Shown: one piece after another, positions 35,971-47,352 of the stretch | How positions within the stretch are numbered: the first letter of the stretch is position 1 | Layout of the letters: each line of letters opens with the position of its first letter | From: Platerodrilus igneus | Taxonomy: Eukaryota; Arthropoda; Insecta; Coleoptera; Lycidae | Length of the DNA stretch: 64,000 nucleotides | Reading direction: 5' to 3' | NCBI GenBank assembly: GCA_036346225.1 | Contig: JARFIW010000899.1 | Location: forward strand, 1,488,001 to 1,552,000 | Translations under genes and position numbers: made by a program | The notes under the pieces: model-generated | The model's database searches: none | What the model saw: only the letters and a program-made list of their open reading frames with translations | What the model was told of the DNA's origin: nothing

Positions 35971-38590
35971 TCATAGTAAATAAGGGCAATCTATTTCATT
36001 GTTTAATAATTTATATAAGAATCTTATGTTTATACTTTTTCGTCTGCATTGGAGTGACCGACAATTAAATCTTTTAAGTAAAGCTTCATGGTCAGACCCA
36101 ATAGGTGGATAGAATCCGTCACAGGTGAAAGATACATATTTTAAAAATTTCCTTTGAACTGCTTCTAAGCTATCGCTATGAACTTTATAAATTGGTTGCC
36201 ATATCAGAGATCCGTATTCAAGTTTAGATCTAACAAGAGTGTTAAATAGTAGTACTAATGTATTAACAGAGAAGTTGCTGCAGTTTCTGTATATTAGACC
36301 ATAAGATTTATATGCACTTGAAATACATTTATTACTATGTTCAACGAAGTGGAACTTTTCATCAAATAGGATACCTAAATCTTGGAAGCTAGATAATCTT
36401 TGAACAAGGGTTTCTTGTATGAAGTACGAGAAGTTTATCATGTCATGCTTTCGACCATACGAAATTGTATATTAAGATGCAACCGATTACTTAGGCACCA
36501 AGTAGTCAAACTTTCAATATCGTTTTGTAAAAGTATGCAGTCGTCAATAGAAGTAATAGTTTTGAAAATTTTTAAATCGTCTGCAAACAGTAATTTTTCT
36601 GCTTTGATAGAATCCACAATATCATTAATAAATATTAAAAAAAACAAAGGGCCAAGATTTGACCCTTGCGGGACACCCGATGTTGGAGTAAATGTTTGAG
36701 AGTGATAGTTCGAATAAGCTACGTGCATTTGTCTATTTAAGAGGTAAGACTGAGTAAGGTCCAAAAGTGCTTGTGAGAATCCAATAGCATTTAGTTTACT
36801 CAAAAGAATGTAATGATCGATTTGGTCAAAGGCTTTCTGGAAATCAGTGTAGATAACATCAACTTGTTTGTTGCTCTCGAGTGATTCACAAACAAATTGG
36901 CTGAATGTAGCTAAGTTGGTAATTGTTGATTTTCTTTCCATAAAGCCGTGTTGCGCAGGTGTAATATAAAGTTTTATTTGAGCATATATATGCTTGTATA
37001 ATAACGACTCAAAACTTTGGCAATATTCGATATAATGGAAATAGGACGATAGTTAGTAACATCGGAGGTGGAGCCCTTCTTAAGTACTGGTGTAATCATT
37101 GATATCTTCCATATATTCGGAAAAGACCGCTGTCTAAGAGAAAGATTGTATAGGTAGCATAAAGGTTTGGCTAATACATTTGCGCAGTCTTTAACAAAGA
37201 AAGACGGCACAGCGTCGACACCAGCAGTATTTTTGTTTTTTTAGTTTTCTTATAGCTTCCAACACTTCCACTTCAGTAAAACTTGTTACCGAAATAAAGC
37301 GAGTGTTAAGAAATACTGGAGTGGTGCTCGATGAATTTGACTTAACGTAAACACTTCTGAAGTGTAAAGCAAATGCATCTACAATTTCTTGTTGAGTAGT
37401 GATAGTTTTATCATTGTATTTCATTGTACCAGGTATTCTAGTAGAGCCTTTCTTGTTATTTACAAATTTCCAAAAATACTTCGGTTCCGAAGAAATGTTC
37501 ACCTGAATCTTGAGAATAAACATTTTGTACGCTTTATCAATTAATGTTTTACATAAGGATCTTATGGATTTAAATTTAACGTAATCATTAATACTGTGAC
37601 TTTGTTTATAGTTCTTCCAAAGTTTATGTTTTACTTTCAATTGGTTAATTATAATTGAATCAAACCACGGTGGATATGCACGGGAATACTTAATACGATA
37701 GCGTGGCACTGTCGATTTAAATAACTCATATAAAGTATTGTAGAATTCCAAAATTGCAGAGTTAATGTCCTTGGTTTGATATACAGGAGCCCAGTCTACT
37801 GAACAAAGGCAATCGTACAGTAGCGGAAAATTAGCTTTTTTGAAATTCCACCTTACATCTTCATTATTTATTGAGAAATTGATGTCTAATTTATATTCAA
37901 TATAAATTGTGATATCTAAAGTTGGATGATAGCCGTCTTCAGGAACTATTGGAAAAGCACATTTAGACACTTTCGTGGCGGTGTTACAGAGAACTAAGTC
38001 AAGTAAACGATCAGATACATTCAGTATTTCATTATATTGTGTTAGGTTATTGAAAGCACAAAAGTTGTTGACTACAGTGGCAGCTGCACTACTAGTATTG
38101 AAACAGTAATTAGAGATGTTGAAGTCACCTAATAATATAATTTTTCATTGGTACAAAGAACCAGACTATTTAATAAATCGAAAAATGTTTCATAATCAGA
38201 GGTTTTCGTAGAAGGGGTATATATATTACAAAATGGAAAGGAAAGAATTAAAACTGGTTTTAATTCTTGCGCCGCAAATATCAATTGCGGGAAGCGCTGA
38301 CGCCAACGATGATAAATCAATTTCCATACATGAAAATCCTTTATCGATTGCTAATAATACTCCACCTCCACGAGATGTATTAGTTAAATCAGAACGACGA
38401 TCTTTTCTAAATATTGTGAAATTATCGTTAAATAATTCTCCATTGTAAACATCAGTGTTCAACCAAGATTCAGTTATAGCAACAATGCAATCCTGCAGAA
38501 TAGATACATTATTAAAGAATTCTGTAACCTTTGATCTCAACCCTCGCACATTTTGATATAAAATATTTACAGATGGATTGAAATTGGGTG
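35971..38590 (-). pseudogene. LINE ORF2: endonuclease and reverse transcriptase, frameshifted
   Basis: The frame shifts at least three times (near 38.3, 37.2 and 37.0 kb), with a further break near 36.44 kb. The endonuclease begins ILYQNVRGLRSK (about 38570), has TESWLN, GDFNISNYC (about 38130-38100) and DRLLDLVL. The reverse transcriptase has a PVLKKGSTSDVTNYRPIS block (about 37080), DFQKAFDQIDH, SGVPQGSNLGP, and the catalytic FADD at 36587-36576. The C-terminal region ends at 35971. Separate fragments are 38549-38226, 38320-38129, 37970-37191, 37210-36974, 36941-36438 and 36441-35971. The catalytic motifs survive, but no single intact product is possible. Confidence 0.85.
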
Positions 38591-38596
38591 AAGCAT

Positions 38597-39382
38597 TTAG
38601 TTTTTTTGAGTAATCCTAGGTACATTATTAACATATTTAATCCGAATGTTGGTTTCGCCCTTTGATACACGTTCATGTAGTTCTTGCTTCAAACGTCTAT
38701 ATTCTTCTTGCTGGTATTTAGTCTTGTCAGATGCTATAATCAAATTTTTAAACTTTTCACGTGTTTTCAATGATGCTACGGATTTAATCACACCATAGAA
38801 ATCAATTTCACAATGGAATTTGACTCGTAGCGGACGTGGACGTTTAAGATCGGCTTTAGGGCCCAAACGATGAACGTATAAGTTTGAACAATCAGTACCG
38901 GGTTTAATAGTTTGAACTAGTTCTTTCACAGTGTTTTGCTCATCGCCATCATTAGCAGATTCTGGCAAATTAAAAACTATAATATTATTTTTCCTTTGAT
39001 TGCGATCATTAATTTCTTGGATGGCAGTTTCAAGAGTGAAATTATTCGCTGAAGGTTCAAATGTTTGTTGACTTCTAATCAGCTGCTTGATGTTATTCAA
39101 TTCAGTTTCAAAATCAGTTTTTAATTTGTTAATTGATGAAGTAAATTCATCCCGCAATGAAGACATCAAGCTTTTTAGATCACTATATTGTGATAAGTTA
39201 TTATTGCATGAATTGCACACCAACTTGATTACTTTTGATTTAGAACGAGTCAATCTAATATCGCTATCAGAAAGACCTAAACATGTGGTATAAACATGCA
39301 TTTTACATACATCACATTCAATTGAATTAGCGTTAGGATTACATTGTGAATTGCAATTTACACATTTATCACGTTTATCCAT
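38597..39382 (-). CDS. LINE ORF1 protein with PHD-like finger
   Basis: 261 codons, ATG start, intact. The N-terminus carries a Cys/His pattern (CVNC, CDVCKMH, VCNSC within the first 60 residues) of the PHD finger type seen in ORF1 of several insect LINEs. The middle is a charged coiled-coil-like stretch (about residues 65-125). The C-terminal half reads NIIVFNLPES and then VHRLGPKA and RPRPLRVKF, the RNA-binding fold of ORF1 proteins. The expected role is a nucleic-acid chaperone packaging the LINE RNA. ORF2 begins about 10-50 bp downstream. Confidence 0.8.
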   Translation of the reverse strand: MDKRDKCVNCNSQCNPNANSIECDVCKMHVYTTCLGLSDSDIRLTRSKSKVIKLVCNSCNNNLSQYSDLKSLMSSLRDEFTSSINKLKTDFETELNNIKQLIRSQQTFEPSANNFTLETAIQEINDRNQRKNNIIVFNLPESANDGDEQNTVKELVQTIKPGTDCSNLYVHRLGPKADLKRPRPLRVKFHCEIDFYGVIKSVASLKTREKFKNLIIASDKTKYQQEEYRRLKQELHERVSKGETNIRIKYVNNVPRITQKN

Positions 39383-41233
39383 TGTATTTGTTACTCAAGT
39401 TGAAATTAGGAAACTAAACGTGGACACAAATTCTTCACGTTTTTGGGCGGTTAAAAACGACTATACTTTAGACAAACAACAACGCCTCGGATAGGATTGG
39501 GTTAGATATTATACAAAGGAAGAGTACGTTAGAAAACAATTAAAATGCAATTAATTTAATACCTACAATAGTTGATACTTGTAAATAACTTGTTTTCAAC
39601 GGAGCACTATACACAACACGTCTATACCGTACGAACGTTCAACTTTGTACTGTTGGATGGAGAATGGCTTGAGACAAAGAAAAACTCTTAAGATATAAAC
39701 GGCTAGTCGAGTGTTAGCTCTGGGTAGATCATGAGCTTGGGTAATGGGTGGATAAAAGACCAAAAATATTTTTAATGAGCGCCACCGTATTTTTCAATAC
39801 AATAACCAACAAAATTTAACTGTGCTTGTATAAGGGGAATGCGGAAACCTTATCTTAACACCACTAACATAGCCATAAAACCTGAATTTCACTCTTTAGG
39901 ACACACTTACCAAGACCTCAACCACCAGATGTCATACAGATGTCTCAGCTTTACCTGTGAACAAACAAAAGCACCACATGGACACCATTTGTGTCCTCAA
40001 AAATATTTGCCAACAATAAAATAATATAATTTAGGCATCTAAAATATACTGAGGGAATTTGTTTTCATTTCACACTCTTTCTATTCCGGGAGGACTTGCA
40101 ATTTTTGAATGTTAAATAATAAAACGTCTTTCAAAAACAAAAAGGATTCTATTTGGATAAATTTCTGATTATATATGTACAACTGCAATGTTTAAGTTTG
40201 TATCTTTATAAAATTTTCTCATAATAATTCTAATGAAGTTTTGCATTCAAAAGTAAGAAGATCTCTGAATAGATCTTTTCTATAAAGTTTAATTAGATAG
40301 ACGTATAATTTATAAGTTATTCATAATACATAAATTTCTTTTAATCAGCGAAGTACTTCCTTGATCATTACAACAGAAATTAATTATCAAAGTGCAGACT
40401 TTGTAAAATGTAATTATTCTAATTTATTTATATTCTATAATAAATACGCGAACTTCATATGTCGATGAAAGTGCCTGTACATGACCTCAAAATCTTTAAA
40501 CATATTGTAAATTAAATCAAGACAGCATATGGCGTCTAGATAGGAAAACTGAATCTATATATTTTTTTTATCTGACATAGGTTGTCATTCAGAACTTTAT
40601 AAAATACACTATTTGCGTACATGTGCAAACATTCTGACAAGCAAGCAACATATTATTTAATTTATTGATTTCCCAAAAACTATTTTCTCTTTACGTTACT
40701 CAAATATTTAATGTTAGATAATTCATAGTAATTTACTGTATTTTCAAAGTTATTAAATGCTAAAGAACACTCACGTGCATCGAAAATGAACTAAAAGTGC
40801 TGGACCTTGACCTCAGCTGTCGGAAATTTCCATCTTAATCTCCTTGTTTAATATTGTTCATCGGTAAGGTTGAAATATAAGGAACACATGTGAAATCGGC
40901 TTCCACGTTACTGCATGTTATATTAAATAGAACGAAACCATAAATTCTTGTTTTAAAATAATGCCTTCAGAAATTATTTTAATTTATTATCAAAGATATT
41001 ATTCAAGATATGTCCTTAAGATATTGAACTAAGATGAAAAATATTAGTATAATCTATTGAATTAATATATACCAACTGTCTAAATGATGTCCAAAAGGGG
41101 GTTCCATCTTAATCAATTAATCTTCTTTCTAACTTTGTTAGAAGCCACGTGTTTACACAGGGCCATCTCGACTTCACCTCCTCTGCAAAGCAGCTTGCCC
41201 TTTCGAACGCTGAGAATGAAGTGCCGACTGACA

Positions 41234-41739
41234 ACTTGGCAGAGCTTGGTAACGAACTTTAGAGTATAAACGTATAAGAATCCATGCGTTATTATGAATA
41301 TTATATATTAATTTTTATTGGATGATAATTCACAAATTAAATATTTTAAATTATAGCTGTTTTATTTTTATTTTATTGTACTAAATGTAACTAAGAAAAA
41401 AATACGTTACAAACTGAAGCAATTTAAAAATACACATCTCTATCCTAGAGCAATTATGCACTTAATTCACACTTTGCTATTAGTTAAAAATCCATTTTAT
41501 ACATGCATTAAGTATCCTCTAGAATGGGTTATAATAATTTCATATTATTCAGACATTATTTATAAACGCATCTTCTTTGAATTCATAGCGCCACCTGTGG
41601 TTCAATTTGCCAGTGATTCTTTTCAAACATCAATCGGGTCCATTTGACGGTTGTTTGTTAAGTGGGGAACATGTGCAGTATTATTTGGAGGAATTTTTGC
41701 AGAATTTTGTTTCCAGTTTTAGTTCTATGGTATACTGCG
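41234..41739. other. Intron 3 spacer, nothing recognised
   Basis: AT-rich DNA between the LTR element and the first transposase unit. Confidence 0.4.
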
Positions 41740-42394
41740 AAAATCATGCTGTTTGGTAATAAAATTTCAGATCAGACTTTTGTCCTTGACACGAGGTAAG
41801 CGTTGAAAGATAAGAAACACTCGTTCTTTGTGAGCAGAGAACACGCTTAAATTGTGAAAATCAAACAACCTGTTTGGTTGGTCTCATTTGTTTGGAAACG
41901 TCATAATACGTCGCAAACATTAAAATATTTGTTTACCTTTGTACGGTGTAATATTTGAGCCGTTTTCTTTGAAAGTGGCGTAAGTCCATTTTGACAATAA
42001 ATTAGTTAATGATAAAAGTGAATACATTTTTCTATGAACTTTTATTTATAAACTTTTGCAAAAAAATCTATTAAAATTTTCATTGTTTTTATCATAACAA
42101 ATTTTCGTAGATAATGAAGTTACAAATATAATTATTTTGAAAATGGCGTAAGTCCACTTTCCTCAAAGACACACTACTATTTAGTGCATCTTTATATGTG
42201 GTGCAACATTGTAAATGACATCAACATTTTGATAGTTTCTCAGAATTTCGGTTTTTCCTCGTTTAGGATAGAATATAAAGTCACCATATGAAATATAGTA
42301 ATATGTCGTATTTGTTCACTAAATCTTGAGGTCTCAGCGTATTATTACATTTAAAACTATTAAGTGTTAAGTGTGCATTTCATATTATATTATT

Positions 42395-42437
42395 ATGCAA
42401 ATGGAAAATTGCAATTTAGAATCGGACAGTCATTCAG
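42395..42437 (+). CDS. Candidate first exon of the transposase, copy 1
   Basis: ATG start, 14 codons beginning MQMENCNLESD, leaving in phase 1 at a strong donor GTGAGT. It is identical in copy 2 (45905-45947). A short exon before a long intron fits the later TTTAG acceptor at about 43812. No coding link was proven. Confidence 0.35.
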
Positions 42438-43083
42438 GTGAGTATTTACAGAAAAAATATATTGATACATGACATCCCAATGAATATAAACAAAAAAGAA
42501 TCCTAAAATCAGATACTGAAAGCAATTCTGATCAAAATAATTGTTATTTGTTACGTTCATTTCCGGCAGTAAAACCGTATCCGTTATTTGGTTATTCATT
42601 CACATCGATTCCGTTTCTGCTCAGATCCTGCAACAACGCCCTGTATAATTAGACCTTCCTACAATAAATACGCTTTCTGATAATTTTCACTTTCAAATCT
42701 ATTTGTTTAAAACGTAAAGCTTATGCTATAAATTAAATAGTCAATACCCTGTTTTAAGTATCCGTCAACTTGTTATACCTTGCGATAGCGTGTTGTTTCA
42801 ATCTAAGACTCGTGAAAATAAGGTATTGAACTATCCGATAAAACCTCGTTTTCAAGTTTGCTAATCACGTTTGATAACGCCAATATTACTTGGAGCTCTG
42901 GGTATTTAGTTAAACAAATTAATATTCACTTTCTCTTCCTTATACACACATTCGTTATATTTTTGTTGTTTCCGTTTTCTTCGTTCGCATTTCGCACACG
43001 CAATACAGCGTAGTAAATAATGATGGTTTTACAAACCTATACTTTTCGGCGACAATAAATTAATTTACCTATAACTATTCTAG

Positions 43084-43226
43084 CTTCTTCCGGTGGCCCT
43101 AAAGCCATGAAGGTTTGCCGCCCCTTGTTGTGATGGGAGGACACCCGCATAGTGGGATCACGCGCCCCTCTGTTTCGCCCCGTCATTAAAGACGGTAGGA
43201 GCCACTTCGACGGTGTCATTCCGAAG
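43084..43226 (+). other. GC-rich block with acceptor and donor, unit 1
   Basis: 143 bp bounded by TATTCTAG and AAG/GTGAGT, so it has the form of an internal exon. It is related to 8165-8299 and nearly identical to 46579-46719. Plus frames have stops; a minus frame (43219-43037) is open. It is most likely a noncoding exon or a structured element of the transposon. Confidence 0.45.
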
Positions 43227-43841
43227 GTGAGTGTTTATATACTATTTACACCATCTGATAACAACACTTGATGGCATTAACCTGATTATCATGATGTGAG
43301 ATGGCATGAAGCATAAAGCACTTGTGATCATTATCTCAGCTTAATCGTAGGCGGACAATGATGATTTATAACTGCTGGTTTACCTTACTTTTTTCTGAGT
43401 TATAAAATTTTATTAGTTAAGACATTGTACTGTTAATGTGGCATAAGTAATTTTATATCTACAACCATTTAGAGCTGTGATTTTTAGTGTTGCGTTTGTT
43501 TTTTTTGTTGTTGCTAAATAATGTAGGGGGTAGATACCTAAAAACGGCAACTCGCCATTTTAAAAATGATTTCTTTTGATTGTGGGAATATGTGTAACTT
43601 TTAATTATGGATTGTTTATTTTTTTGGGTAGAATTGTGTTTTTGTACATTTTTTTTTTTGTAAATTAGAGGTTTTTTGTTTGTATATGTTTAATTGTGCA
43701 TAAGTGAGAATATTTTTATTGCAGGCCTCTGTTTATTTTGCATGTGTAAAACTCCGCCTACTCACCGGTTTAGCACGGCGATTTTCTTTCTTCATTTTCT
43801 TGCCCTTTAGGCTACATCGATGCACGTAGCATATTTAAATA

Positions 43842-45180
43842 AATATTTTAAAAGAAAGAGGATCATACAGCCCAAGTCGAGTTGAGATGAAAAATAATGC
43901 TTCTAGATAACCACGATTCAGATTGTACGAAAGGGAATAATAATATAAATACACAAAAGAACAGAAAAATGAATTGCAACAGCGGACAAAAATATTAAGC
44001 AAATATAGGTAAAATAGTTTCAGCCAAAAAATTTGAAAATATAGACTGTAGGTGTTCAAAAAATTGTAGAACTTTTATTAGTGAAACTGACCGCAAAAAA
44101 AAATTGATGTTTTTTGGAGCCTGGCAGATTTTAATAACCAAAATGTATTTCTCTTAAAAGCTGTTCAATGGTGTATGTAATATAAAAAGAAGACACCAAA
44201 GAAATTATAAAGGAGCACAAAGAAAATGTGTATATAAATATAATTTATCTGTTCCGGCTGGAAAAATTGGGTTTGCAAAAACTTTTTTGTAAATACTTTT
44301 AAAATATCAATAGAACGAATAGATCGTGTTTTAAAATCTAAAGATGATGGAATGGATAAGCGTGACCAGATGCCAGGATCGTCTAGAAAGATTTCAGATG
44401 CCCACCTAACCCATATAAAAGAGCATATCTAAAACTTTCGGCAGTATGAAAACCATTATACACGATCTCATAACCCTAAACGAAGATATTTATACCCTGA
44501 GTTAAACGCCAAGCAAATGTACAACTTATATTTAAAAAAGTGTGACAAAAGTAGTTTTTATCCTGTAAAAGAAATTACCTATAAGAAAATTTTTAAAAAA
44601 GAATTCAAATTACATTTTCGCTAACCGCGAAAAGACACGTCAAAAATGTGATTTTCTAAATTTGAAAATAAAAACCTCGTGTAACAATGTTTAAAGAATG
44701 CTGAATTAACAAGAAAAAGTATGCAAGAAGATAAGATTTTGGCATCCGAAAATCCAGATAGATATTTCGCTTTTTCTTTTGACTTGCAGAAAGGCATTAC
44801 CCTACGCAAAATTGTCGGTGTCCATTGCATATTATAAACGTAATATGTATATTTTAAATGCAGGATTCCATAGTTTTCATGATAATGAGGTTAGATGTAC
44901 GCATGGGACGAAACTATTGCATCCAGGAGTTCCCAAGAAATTGCTTCTTGTTGCTTGAAGCATTTAGAAAGTGTAACCAGGCAACAACATGTAATAGCCT
45001 ACAGCGATATGTGGACTGGACAAAATAGAAATTTGAAATTGGCTTTAATGTGGCTTAAAGTTGTTCAGTCCCCTCAAGAACGCCGTAGAAATTATCTGGG
45101 CACTCTTATCTACCAAATGATGCCGATTTTGGAACCATTGAGAGTACTATTAGAAAAAAGACTTATTGTATGTCCCTAAA
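43842..45180 (+). pseudogene. Decayed DDE-type transposase, unit 1
   Basis: Homology spreads over all three frames with many stops. In order: a Ser/Asp-rich N-terminus, a Cys-rich segment (CRCSKNCRTFIS), FAKTF, a KRRYLYPELN box, YNLYLKKCDK, ITYKKIFKKEF, FSFDLQKGITL, then the best preserved piece 44895-45179 with WDETIASRSSQEIASC and YSDMWTGQNRN. The DLQ and SDxxxGQNRN aspartates look like the first two acids of an RNase H-like DDE core. This family is widespread as unnamed proteins in insect genomes; I could not assign a superfamily from memory. It is not functional here. Confidence 0.65.
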
Positions 45181-45904
45181 GACTATTATACTATTATAAA
45201 ACAATGCCTAAAATATAAAAAGTTTATTTTGCATGAAATGAAACAAGCTGATTTCTTCAAAACTTAGAAAATCATTGTTTGGTAATAAAATATTCAGATC
45301 AGACTTTGATAAATTGGTTGAAAGTTGAAAGATTATAAACACTGAACCTTGACAGGACTGCTTAAATTGTGAAAATCAAACAACCTGTTTGGTTGGTCTC
45401 ATTTGTTTGAAACGTCATAATACGTCGCAAACATTAAAATATTTGTTTACCTTTGTACGGTGTAATATTTGAGCCGTTTTCTTTGAAAGTGGCGTAAGTC
45501 CATTTTGACAATAAATTAGTTAATGATAAAAGTGAATACATTTTTCTATGAACTTTTATTTATAAACATTTGCAAAAAAATCTATTAAAATTTTCATTGA
45601 TTTTATCATAACAAATTTTCGTAGATAATGAAGTTACAAATATAATTATTTTGAAAATGGCGTAAGTCCACTTTCCTCAAAGACACACTACTATTTAGTG
45701 CATTTTATATGGTGCAACATTGTAAATGACATCAACATTTTGATAGTTTCTCAGAATTTCGGTTTTCCTCGTTTAGGATAGAATATAAAGTCACCATATG
45801 AAATATAGTAATATGTCGTATTTGTTCACTAAATCTTGAGGTCTCAGCGTATTATTACATTTAAAACTATTAAGTGTTAAGTGTGCATTTCATATTATAT
45901 TATT

Positions 45905-45947
45905 ATGCAAATGGAAAATTGCAATTTAGAATCGGACAGTCATTCAG
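45905..45947 (+). CDS. Candidate first exon of the transposase, copy 2
   Basis: Same sequence, phase and donor as 42395-42437. In this copy reading on past the donor stays open to 46156, but the longer frame is lost in copy 1, which favours the short exon. Confidence 0.3.
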
Positions 45948-46578
45948 GTGAGTATTTACAGAAAAATATATTGATACATGACATCCCAATGAATATAAAC
46001 AAAAGAATCCTAAAATCAGATACTGAAAGCAATTCTGATCAAAATAATTGTTATTTGTTACGTTCATTTCAGAGTAAAACCGTATCCGTTATTTGGTTAT
46101 TCGTTCACATCGATTCCGTTTCTGCTCAGATCTGCAACAACGCCCTGTATAATTAGACCTTCCTAAAATAATCGCTTTCTGATAATTTTCACTTTCAAAT
46201 CTATTTGTTTAAAACGTAAACTATGCTATAAATTAAATAGTCAATACCCTGTTTTAAGTATCCGTCAACTTGTTATACCTTGCGATAGCGTGTTGTTTCA
46301 ATCTAAGACTCGTGAAAATAGGTTTGAACTATCCGATAAAACCTCGTTTTCAAGTTTGCTAATCACGTTTGATAACGCCAATATTACTTGGAGCTCTGGG
46401 TATTTAGTTAAACAAATTAATATTCACTTTCTCTTCCTTATACAACATTCGTTATATTTTGTTGTTTCCGTTTTCTTCGTTCGCATTTCGCAACGCAATA
46501 CAGCGTAGTAAATAATGATGGTTTTACAAACCTATACTTTTCGGCGACAATAAATTAATTTACCTATAACTATTCTAG

Positions 46579-46719
46579 CTTCTTCCGGTGGCCCTAAAGC
46601 CATGAAGGTTTGCCGCCCTTGTTGTGATGGGAGGACACCCGCATAGTGGGATCACGCGCCCTCTGTTTCGCCCCGTCATTAAAGACGGTAGGAGCCACTT
46701 CGACGGTGTCATTCCGAAG
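46579..46719 (+). other. GC-rich block with acceptor and donor, unit 2
   Basis: Copy of 43084-43226, with single-base deletions in C runs that would shift any reading frame. Both splice-like borders are kept. Confidence 0.45.
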
Positions 46720-47352
46720 GTGAGTGTTTAAATACTATTTACACCATCTGATAACAACACTTGATGGCATTAACCTGATTATCATGATTTGAGATAGCAT
46801 GAAGCATAAAGCACTTGTGATCATTTTCTCAGCTTAATTATATGTACGGAATCGTAGGCGTACAATGATGATTTATAACTGCTGGTTTACCTTACTTTTT
46901 TCTGAGTTATAAAATTTTATTAGTTAAGACATTGTACTGTTAATGTGGCATAAGTAATTTTATATTTACAACCATTTAGAGCAGTGATTTTTAGTGTTGC
47001 GTTTGTTTTTTTGTTATTGCTAAATAATGTAGGGGGTAGATACCTAAAAACGGCAACTCGCCATTTTAAAAATGATTTCTTTTGATTGTGGAAATATGTG
47101 TAACTTTTAATTATGGATTGTTTATTTTTTGGGTAGAATTGTGTTTTTGTACATTTTTTTTTGTAAATTAGAGGTTTTTTCTTTGTATATGTTTAATTGT
47201 GCATAAGTGAGAATATTTTTATTTCAGGCCTCTGTTTATTTTGCATGTGTTGTAACAAAAACTCTTGTTACATTAAAATCTCTAAAGAAAAACATTTCTA
47301 GCCGTTGTTATTTTACAGCATACGAAATTGTCAGTTAGCGTGTAATCGTTAA

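Larger units (their letters stand above)
35628..39649 (-). mobile_element. LINE retrotransposon (Jockey/CR1-like), decayed
   Basis: About 4.0 kb on the minus strand. The element-strand 3' end is a (TTA)n tail (plus strand 35628-35651, TAA repeats). ORF1 has a PHD-type zinc finger. ORF2 has an apurinic-type endonuclease and a reverse transcriptase without a recognised RNase H. The 5' UTR reaches about 39649, where LTR sequence resumes, so the copy is full length or nearly so. Frameshifts break ORF2. Its clade within Jockey/CR1 was not resolved. Confidence 0.85.
29623..41233 (-). mobile_element. LTR retrotransposon, gag-only, with nested insertions
   Basis: Minus-strand element with direct LTRs at 29623-31678 and 35483-41233. 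The second LTR is split by a LINE. The LTRs are almost identical by eye and run TGTAATAT...CTGACA on the plus strand, so TGTCAG...ATTACA on the element strand. A primer binding site and gag follow the 5' LTR. No protease, reverse transcriptase, RNase H or integrase frame was found in the remaining 2.2 kb. AACT occurs at both outer edges, in line with a short target duplication, but the exact edge is ambiguous by 1-3 bp. It is probably a non-autonomous or deleted Ty3/gypsy-type element lying antisense to the SDR gene. Confidence 0.75.
35483..41233 (-). repeat. 5' LTR split by a LINE
   Basis: LTR sequence occupies 35483-35627 and about 39650-41233. About 20 bp present in the other LTR (around 29765-29790) are missing at the junction, so the LINE insertion deleted a little of its target. 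Confidence 0.8.
41740..45267 (+). mobile_element. Transposase unit, tandem copy 1
   Basis: 3.5-kb unit followed head-to-tail by a second copy starting at 45268; both start at AAATCAT and TGTTTGGTAATAAAA. Order: 5' region with two GGCGTAAGTCCA boxes (about 41976 and 42149), a candidate first exon (42395-42437), an intron-like segment holding the GC-rich block shared with family X, then a decayed transposase (43842-45180). Terminal inverted repeats were not identified. It is a DNA transposon by its transposase; the superfamily is unresolved. Confidence 0.65.
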
